From assembly GCA_033002965.1 (NCBI GenBank), contig JAURVB010009722.1, forward strand, positions 1 to 64,000: 64,000 nt of DNA, read 5' to 3'. Below the pieces are notes generated by a model that did no database searches, was not told the origin of the DNA, and saw only the letters and a list, made by a program, of their open reading frames with translations. The stretch comes from Piper betle (Eukaryota > Streptophyta > Magnoliopsida > Piperales > Piperaceae). Positions 56,214 through 64,000 of this stretch are shown piece after piece (the stretch's first letter is position 1; each line of letters begins with the position of its first letter). The position numbers were made by a program, and so were the translations under genes.

Positions 56214-58569
56214 CCTTATCCAATGTCTACCCACTTGACACCCATCCTTACATACAAAAGGTCTCCAACAAGAGTGGGTGTGGACAACCAAATGTCCAAG
56301 TACGGTTGATATTTGAAGCATTTGTAACTAAATTTTGTTGTGATATTTTATCTACCACAAGATTCCTCTCTATGTTTAACAAGATAAATAAATCACAAAA
56401 GTAAACTAAATTATCATTGAAAGAGAGTAAATCACAACAGAATTTACATGGAAACCCTCAAAATTAGAAGAAAAAACCACGTCCCTATTAATCCAACTTT
56501 TCTATGATTATAGTCTATTTACAATCATAAATTTCTCTGAGAGTACAAGCTCTTTCCATATAAATCAAATACAATCTCCAATATAAATTGAATAAGAGAG
56601 TAGAGAACCAGACAGATTACAAAAGTTGATATTCGTGGAGCACAACTAATTGACGATTCAATCCCAAAGAAGTAATACCCCCTCACAACTATCAATCTCT
56701 TCTCTTCTCTTAAAGCCAAAACCCAGCACCTCTTTCCCTTGATCCAAATGTCAATCATGACGTCGAGAGATGTATACACTATATATAAACAAACTTGATG
56801 GACTCTTCAACTTCTAATGCATGACTTTCCAATCACCCTATGCATGACCTGAAAGCTTCCAATGTATTCAATCTCTTTTTCCCAAATGCGGACCTTTCAC
56901 TTCCAAAACTTGGGCTCTTAAAAGGACTTACAACAGGTGTCAGGTGGCAGGTGTTAAAGCATCAGGTGTCTCTCTTAATTTAAAAATTAGATCAAGGAAT
57001 AATATTTTTCTATTAGGCTAATACAAGTCATTGACCTTATTCACGATCGATGTAAAACTAATTAAATAAATTCAATAACTAATATTGACCAAATAAAAAT
57101 AAACCGAACATGAATAATTTTGTGTATGATCGAATGATAGGCTAAACGACCAACAATAATTATAAAATAATGATAATAGTTTTTAAAAGCTCATATTACT
57201 AAATTATTATAGAAAATTATTAAATCTAAGGCACATCACTTTTAGTTTTTGAACCTTGTCATGATAATATGATATTTACTTATTAAATATTCTTTCCAAA
57301 TTGTAATTTTAATTTTTATGCTCAAAATTTTAATTTTAATTTTTATGTTAATTATAAAAGGAGAAAGTAAAAATAAAAATAGAAGAGATATTGATTATAT
57401 AAATGAGCTATTAATCTTTTGTGAGAAAAAATATGTTTATTGGAGAAATGGTTAGATAATTAAATAAATATGTAATCAAAATGAATTTTTAATTTGACTA
57501 AATTTGAATCTTGTTTTACCGTGACCAACTTAACCAAAAAGTGAACAACCAACTATTATCCAAAATAAATTGGACGAATATGGACAATGCCTTGTACATG
57601 CTCAACGTCCACCCATACTCTCTAATAATAAGATATGATCTGCCCTAATTGGCTCATTTTATATATGTCATGCTTGTCGGCAGAGGGCTCTAGAGGAAAT
57701 ATACCATCTTTGAATTTTTTTCGTCAAGAAAAATATTTTGTAAATATGAGAATTTAGATCGAATATTTAATCAGCTAAGAAGAGAAAGTTTAGCTAAGAT
57801 TTGAGAAAAGAATATAAATATTCTCAAATCTCATTGGTAAAGGCAATTAAATTAGCTAAAGGGGGAGGCGAGTCTGGTGGGCGTATATAAAAATTGCTCT
57901 TTTTAATAATATCAAAAATTTTGAACCAATTTTTGAAAGTTTGACCAAGTTTGAAAAAATCGATTTTAAATGGACCCAACAGTGAGAATCGGATCTCCTA
58001 TATCAAATGCTATAGCAAATATGTAATAATTCTCTCATTGATGTAAATCACCAAATTTAGAGGTGTTAACAAAATGTTATTGTTATTTTTTTAACTCTAT
58101 TAATTCTGGTAATAGGTTAAGGTTTGCTAAGGGCCGATTCTAAGAAAGAAAATTTTCAAAAATCACTTACCTTATTAATTTTACGTCTTTTTTATTAGGT
58201 TTATTTTACTGGATGACGTTAGTAACTTATATATAGGTTAAAAAAAGTTTGCTCTCCCGGAACTGACTCCGATGGGGATGCCCGATTATCGGCGGTGGGC
58301 ACGGCGTCCCCGAGCTCAAAATAAAAAGCATGAAGAGAACACCGTGAGTCTGTGAAATACCGCCGTAATATCTGAGTAAATAGGGACCACTACAAGACAA
58401 ACATATGCTTACATTATAGACAAAGTGGTTTTCCATATTATGCTACTTTTCGCCACACTAAATAATTAAAATTTTAATTCTTAGTTTCTCATGGTATTAT
58501 ATGTGGCCAGGAGCAATGTTTGATCTTTTATTTATAAGGAGACCCTAAGGCTGACCATAAAGAAGCACC
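56214..58569. other. Gene-free interval upstream of the P450 relic
   Basis: No gene or transposon terminus is recognised. A GC-richer patch at about 58255-58320 has no recognisable content. Confidence 0.4.
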
Positions 58570-59045
58570 ATGGCAAGCACCTGTGATTTCTTCTTCTCCA
58601 ACTTGGTTCAGCTCATGGCCTCCCCAACTTCTTCTCTTCTTCTCCTATTGTCATTCGTTACAGCAGCCTAGAGTTTGCTCAGGAGGAGTAGAGGACATCT
58701 CCGATTGGCCCCGGTCCTTGGGGCCTGCCCATTGTCTGCTACGTCCCCTTCCTACGCCATCACCTGCACCAACAATTTGCCGATCTAGCCAAGACCTACG
58801 GCCCCATCATGCGCCTCCTCCTCGGCGTCAAAAGCTGCGTCGTCATCACCTCCCCCGACATCGACCTACAAGGAGTTGTGAGGGAGTCGGAGAAGAGAAG
58901 GGAGTGGTTGGATCGGATTCTAGATGATGAAGTGATGCAAAAGTTGAACAAAGATAGTGAAGCAGTAGTGAAGAGGTCTGAGCTCAACAAAGCAAAGGGA
59001 AGATTTTCTACAAGTTTTAATGAGTTTGTGCGAGGAAGGAGGTGA
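58570..59045 (+). pseudogene. Cytochrome P450 relic (CYP706-like N-terminal part)
   Basis: P450s are ER-anchored heme monooxygenases. ATG at 58570 opens MASTCDFFFSNLVQLMASPT and a hydrophobic stretch resembling the membrane anchor, then a stop. In another frame GPGPWGLPIVCYVPFL, the proline-rich hinge, leads into HQQFADLAKTYGPIMRLLLG and SCVVITSPDI, closely following the CYP706/CYP76 type. It then jumps to ESEKRREWLDRILDDEVMQK and KRSELNKAKGRFSTSFNEF, normally well downstream (around residues 240-290), so about 130 codons are missing. The I-helix, ExxR and heme-binding cysteine regions are absent. GC-rich third positions contrast with the flanks. It is a non-functional fragment. Confidence 0.78.
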
Positions 59046-59879
59046 GGCCAAAGAGTTGAGCATCCCCACGTCAAAGCCTTGATTGTTGTGAGTAAATACA
59101 TCCTTCTACGTAATCTGTTGTTTATTGAACTGACTAAGCCCTTGAACTGTTTGATAGTCAAACCAAAAAATTAGTATCAACAACCACTTATATTTTTATG
59201 TAAACTAAAATTAATATGAACTCTTCAATTAGAAAGACAGTTGAATGACGATGAGGTTAATTTGGTCGAAATAAGAAAACTTAAAGCCATGTGAGGCAAA
59301 TGGATATGACTAGATTTAAATGTTGACTAGCTGGTACTAAGCAATCTTATTATTAAAATATTTTCTTAATTAAAAAGCTAGGAATTATGGGGTTGATTTT
59401 TATGAATCAAAATAAAATTCCACCGTCGCCCAGTTGTCTGTCTGCATAGTATATACCTATATGTGCACAATTGAGAGACAGGTTCGTGAACATATAACAG
59501 CCTGGATAGACAGGAGGTACCTAATATAAACAATGATTGATCAGAGAAGAGTTTGATAAATTCATAAAGATTAAGTCGACAAACAGTTTACTTTTGATGT
59601 AGGAAAATTATTTACATGTAAAATTTTGGCGATTTTCTGGAAATAATGGTTGAAAATGACGAAATTATCAAAATGGAATATTATTATCCAGCTACGGATT
59701 CTGCCACAGAACGCTCCTCCCACATGGTAAAAAACATGGGGTGTTAAAAACTTAATGTCTGAGCCGACTTTTTACACATACATTACATTCAGCATGGGGT
59801 GTTAAAACATCATGTTATGCTCCTAACTCCTACACTCTTATAAGGATTATTTTGCATCTCCTACACTCTTATAAGGATT
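59046..59879. other. Gene-free interval
   Basis: No gene is recognised. A short direct repeat, CTCCTACACTCTTATAAGGATTATTTTGCAT, occurs twice at about 59827-59857 and 59858-59888, next to the gypsy fragment. Confidence 0.5.
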
Positions 59880-60455
59880 ATTTTGCATGGTCTTATGAAG
59901 AGATGTTTGGGTTATCACCAAAAGTTGTTCCACCATCTAGTAGTGAGGACAAACATGAAGCCGATGAAGCAAATAAAAAGCAAGTACAACCCTTATGTTG
60001 AGACAAAGATTGCAGTACAAATTGACATGCTAAAGCAGGCAAAGTTCATTGGTGAGCTTCAATACCCAGATTGGCTAGCCAAGATAGTGCCAGTCAAGAA
60101 GAAGAATGGCCAAATCTGTATATGTGTAGGCATCCGCGATTTGAATGAGGCATGCCCAAAAGATGCCTTCCCTCTTCCCACCCCTTACATTGTTCTAGAC
60201 AATGTTGTTTGTCATGAAATATTTCATTTATGGATGGTTTTAATGGCTACAACTAAATCAGGATGGCACCAGAAGATCAAGAGAAGACTGCATTTTACAA
60301 ACTGGTAGAGACTACACAGATATGCCATTTAGATTGAATAATGCAGGTGTGTAAGATACCAGAGAGCACTGCAAGACATCTTTGCTTACATGCTCCACCA
60401 TGAGATGGAAGATTATGTGGATGACATCATTGTAAAAGCCAAAACAAAGAAGGAT
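59880..60455 (+). pseudogene. Ty3/gypsy reverse-transcriptase fragment
   Basis: The frame from 59887 reads ETKIAVQIDMLKQAKFIGEL, PDWLAKIVPVKKKNGQICIC, then RDLNEACPKDAFPLPTP, the well-known start of gypsy RT fingers. The segment that should carry MDGFSGYNQI is frameshifted. TDMPFRLNNAG and, in another frame, VDDIIVKAKTKKDH (the YVDD-type catalytic region) follow. RT copies element RNA to DNA; this piece has lost gag, protease, RNase H and integrase. It is unrelated in sequence to the copia pieces and could be the coding type that drove the large LTRs, but nothing links them. Confidence 0.85.
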
Positions 60456-60479
60456 CATCTATTAATATTATGAAATAAA

Positions 60480-61150
60480 TCTAAAAAATATAAAAAACTT
60501 GATTTGTTGTAAGGGGATGACAACATTGGCCGGCAAAATAGGGGAAAAGGTCGGGGTAAAGAAATGCCTTTAGATGCAGAGGTAGTTTCGTAATAAAAAT
60601 TTAATTCGCTCCCGACTTGAATCTATATTACGAAATACATCTTTAAAAATATAAAATAATAAAATAAAATAGGGAAAAATAGAGTCATCGGCTTGGCAAA
60701 CCGGGGAGAAAGAAATTGGTAGGGGTAGTTTCGTAATAAAAGTTTGACTTATTCTTGACTCGCAATATTATGAAATACATTTCAAAAATATGAAAAATTA
60801 TAATAAAATATCATAAAATAAAATAATTTATTAAAATTTGATTATTTTATTTTATCATATTTTACCGTATTTTTAATATTTTTTAGGATGTATTTTGTAT
60901 TATTGACTAGAGTCGGAAGCAGTCAAGTTTTTATTACGAAATATTTTATTTTTAAATTTTATTTCATAATAAAAACTTGACTCGAGTCAGGAGCGAGTCA
61001 AGTTTATATTAGAAAATATTTTATTTTTTAAAATTTATTTTGTAATAAAAACTTGACTCGAGTCTGGAGACGAGTCAAGTTTTTATTACGATTTTTTTAA
61101 AAAAATTTATTTAGTGTAATATTGACTTGAGTCTGGAGCCGATTCAATGT
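60480..61150. repeat. Inverted arrays of a GACTCGAGTC / TTTTATTACGAAAT repeat
   Basis: At 60900-61150, three to four units of about 75 bases repeat the order TTGACTCGAGTC, GGAG(C/A)nGAGTCAAGTTTTTATTACGAAAT, then a T-rich spacer. At 60560-60800 the same words appear inverted (TTTCGTAATAAAAnTTnAnTC then ATTACGAAATAC) in two longer units, each preceded by GGTAGTTTCG. The wording matches the segment before the 3' end of the large LTRs (ACTCGAGTCAAAATAATAAC at 3198-3217), so this looks like an amplified LTR-internal segment. Confidence 0.7.
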
Positions 61151-61490
61151 TTTTATTACGAAATTATCATCACCCTTTCCTCCCCCCCCCTTCGTGCCGC
61201 TGCCAACGGAAAACGTGTGAACCCGGCGAGAGGGAGGGGACTGGCAGGGAGACAGCGACATCCGAGGGGCCGCCACTGCGGGCAGGGACAGGGCGGGGGC
61301 CGCCACTACAAGCGAGGATGGGGGCGGGGACCGTGTGGGGGGGTCGCGATGACAGGGCAGGGGCTAGGGGCGGGGGCAGGGGCGGGGATAGGGGGCCGCG
61401 GCTACGGGTAGTGGGCAAGGGCGGGGCGGGCAGGTTGCAAGGGGGGCTTATTGTGAGGGGGGGGGGGGCAGATGAAGATTGACAGTCGCT
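61151..61490. mobile_element. G-rich block related to the LTR GC island
   Basis: G-runs dominate (GGGGGCAGGGGCGGGG types, ending in about 12 consecutive G near 61457-61468). The block follows the repeat array directly and ends with AGATTAAATCCAACGGTTGTC. As at 30915-31080 it combines with a TTACGAAATT/TCGTAATT junction, pointing to the same LTR family. Open frames across it are arginine/glycine/proline composition artefacts. Confidence 0.5.
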
Positions 61491-61563
61491 AGATTAAATC
61501 CAACGGTTGTCAATGGTATGCGCTACCTCTGCACTGCAAAACAGGCAATGCATACCAGAAGGT

Positions 61564-61566
61564 CTA

Positions 61567-61609
<43 letters not shown>
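61564..61609. repeat. (AT)n microsatellite
   Basis: AT dinucleotide run of about 20 units with one CAT interruption, between the G-rich block and an AT-rich interval. Confidence 0.95.
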
Positions 61610-61611
<2 letters not shown>

Positions 61612-64000
61612 ACTAGATAGGTAGAAAAATTTCTACCCTATATTAATCTTGGCCATATGATTATAATGACGGCTTAGATACGATCATAGATTAAGAGAAA
61701 AAATAAGAATGAGGACGAAGTGGGAAAAAGAAGACCTAAGAAGACGAGGAAAAAGGGACGGTTAATTTTATCCTCATATATACTAATGATTTAATGTATC
61801 AAAACAATTTTACACAAGAGCCGTACGATCATTATCTAACGGTTTTGTGCCTTGTGCGCTGCATGCGTTCATCACAGATTATACTACAACTATTCTATAT
61901 ATATCACACGACTAATCTATAATATCATGTTATATAAAATGTTACATGAAGCGTGGCATATCCTTCCATCATTAAAAATAAATACAATAAGAGCTTCAAA
62001 AAAATCATAGGGTCAGGAAGGGTTGAATAGTAGTAAGAAGAGTTTTTAGGGCGACATTTTCAAAACAAAATTTCTTTTGTAACAAGCTGAATAAGCTTAG
62101 TTGACTTATTTATTCTATTAAGAATCTGAGATCATAAACTAAAACTATATGGATCGAAAAGCAAAAAAGTTAAGGAGATTAGACATAATAAACTTGAAAC
62201 CCTTTAGTCTGCTTAATCTATTTTCTTATTTTCCAGAGAATTTAGCATTATTCTCCATAAGTTTTTATTTTTGTGAAGTGAAGTTTACCAATAAATACAC
62301 CCATCAACTACATCAAACAAAGGGTGATTTGGCATAAAAATCCCTTCTATGAACTCAATCTATCTTCAAATCTCACCTAGTTTTCTTCTCTTTATATAGA
62401 GTTTTTTTCAAACACTCTTTTATAAAGGGTTGATCTAATCACATACTATAAAAATAGTTAACAATGAACAACTCAGTTTGGTGCTGCGGAGAAAAGTTGA
62501 CTAGAGCACCATTCCAATCCAATTTATAAAACTCGGTGTTATAAATTATTCATGGCTAAAGGTTATACATTTTCATAAGGCAAAAACCCCGTTGAAAAGT
62601 TATCAAGCAAATAGTGTTACCATGCATAAATATCTCATCACTCTCTATACAGTTGTATTTTCAGCCAGAGCGAAATACACGTGTGCTTTGTGAAACATAA
62701 TATTGAAGGAATTTAGTAATTTTCAGCTTGTGATTTTACCAAGACCGGAGGTCTAATTTTTGTTGTGCAATAGAAAGTAAGTAATTTTTTATTACTCTTT
62801 CTTTATATTCAGATTATATATGTTTAATCTTTACTCGGATTTATAATGCACAGCATTAAAACTAATCTGGAATGAAGCTGTATTTCTCCTAGCTTAATCA
62901 TTAAATCAATATATATGACTTTTATTATATTTAAATGTCGATTAACTTGATATAGCTAAACTAAGTAAAAAGTCATGCTTGGATATGATTTGTCACTAAT
63001 TGACTCTCAGAATCAATAGAGTCCACAGAACACATTTGACTGGAGAAACCATAAGTGGTATGAAAAAATGATAATATGAGTTGAAAGCTAAACGTGGCAT
63101 GCGAAATGATCTGAAGAGTGGAAAATAATTCCTTAGCTTGGAATTTAAACCACAACCCGATTACGGATATTTTGCTTAGAAGGAACTTTCATGTCTTTAT
63201 TTGTTCTGCCTAATTTTCCCCTTCAAACTTCGATTGAAAGCAACCTTGACTTTGTGAATATTCTAGTTCCATCCCAGAAACAGTCAAACAACCTTTTGAA
63301 CTCTACAAATCGCTGCTAGTTTGTCTTTTGATCTCTAAATATAATGATTGATAATGAATATAAATGGCCGCTATATGTTGTCTATAACTATATAAGCTCA
63401 TGTCGGCACTTAACAACCTTAATAAAGATTAGAGACAATATAATTTTTTGAAGTGGAGGTGAAAAAACCGTCTTCAATTTGATAAACTTACTCAGCCCAT
63501 GGTTTGACATGAAAAATTAAATGTCAAGCAATGGAAATACAGATGATGGGACTAATATTATTAATCCTATTTAAAGCATTTGAAATACAAAATATGTAAG
63601 ATTTGCGATATGCCAAGCACTAATTGACACAAACTTCTATGTCAAAAAATTGAATAATTCATATAGAATATATAATTAACATTGACTAAGTCCAGAGAAA
63701 CTAGCTTATAATATTTATGTTCGCAAAACATTAAATAAAAACTTTAATACCGGTAAGATCGATGAATGAATGATACGAAGAGTTGTTAGCTAGAATTTTA
63801 GCTGATAAAATGGAGATACATTATTAGTATTCCCTATAGATCTTATTTTTTACCCAACATCAGGCATGGACCAAAATATCATAAAACTGGAAAAGACCGT
63901 GAAGGACTAGTGCAAAATACGAACTACACTGATTTTTATTTTTTCCAAAGCAAGTACACACGTTAATAGCATATACAATAAATCCTAAAAAACACAAACA
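61610..64000. other. Gene-free right end of the window
   Basis: AT-rich sequence with short open frames only (for example 62149-62337, 62 codons, Lys/Phe-rich). No domain, transposon terminus or RNA gene is recognised. Confidence 0.4.

Noticed and set aside
60480..61150. CRISPR-like repeat array
   Set aside because: The units are AT-rich, irregular in spacing, in both orientations, related to LTR sequence, and the genome is a plant.

Overview
The window reads as nuclear DNA of a flowering plant. It has intron-containing genes of plant families, GT-AG introns in AT-rich sequence, and dense nested retrotransposon and MITE remains. The intronless PADRE gene and the P450 relic are GC-rich at third positions while the surroundings are AT-rich. 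That pattern leans towards a monocot, but this is inference and no species is claimed.

Host genes are few. (1) An SR splicing factor of the SF2/ASF (SR30/SR34) type lies on the minus strand at 9811-15962, with 12 coding exons, a 2.6-kb intron 8 and a 5' UTR exon near 16.8 kb. (2) A PADRE/DUF4228 protein with an N-terminal Met-Gly-Asn-Cys lies on the plus strand at 19954-20484 and has no intron. (3) An NPF7-type NRT1/PTR transporter lies on the minus strand at 43329-46032 in four exons. A one-base deficit in an A-run breaks its last exon. Broken host genes are a TsaD/GCP1 internal fragment (6609-8093), a thaumatin-like relic (38140-38462) and a cytochrome P450 relic (58570-59045). A possible gene 5' end near 28.2 kb is not firmly identified.

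The rest is mostly mobile DNA. A minus-strand Ty1/copia element occupies about 20-6200. It is interrupted by a complete 2897-bp solo LTR (711-3607, TSD TAAAC), and the first 19 bases of the window are the tail of another copy of the same LTR family. A second solo LTR (24915-27824, TSD ACTAG, opposite orientation) sits inside an older inverted-repeat element. Half of a third lies at 52505-53847, and shorter pieces at 30795-30914 and 30915-31260. A degenerate hAT transposase is at 33115-34973. A CACTA-like element (41561-42523), several hAT-type MITEs, a copia integrase scrap (39330-39640) and a Ty3/gypsy RT scrap (59880-60455) are also present.

The most distinctive structures are small retrotransposons of TRIM type. 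One family has LTRs of about 210 bp in a three-LTR tandem array (54110-55076). A second has LTRs of about 153 bp in tandem or head-to-head arrays (39720-40603, 50070-50976, 55500-56213, plus a fragment at 42755-42930). Several of these arrays have duplicated flank or LTR-junction sequence. The window is not an operon-like locus: the host genes look functionally unrelated and are separated by transposon sediment.
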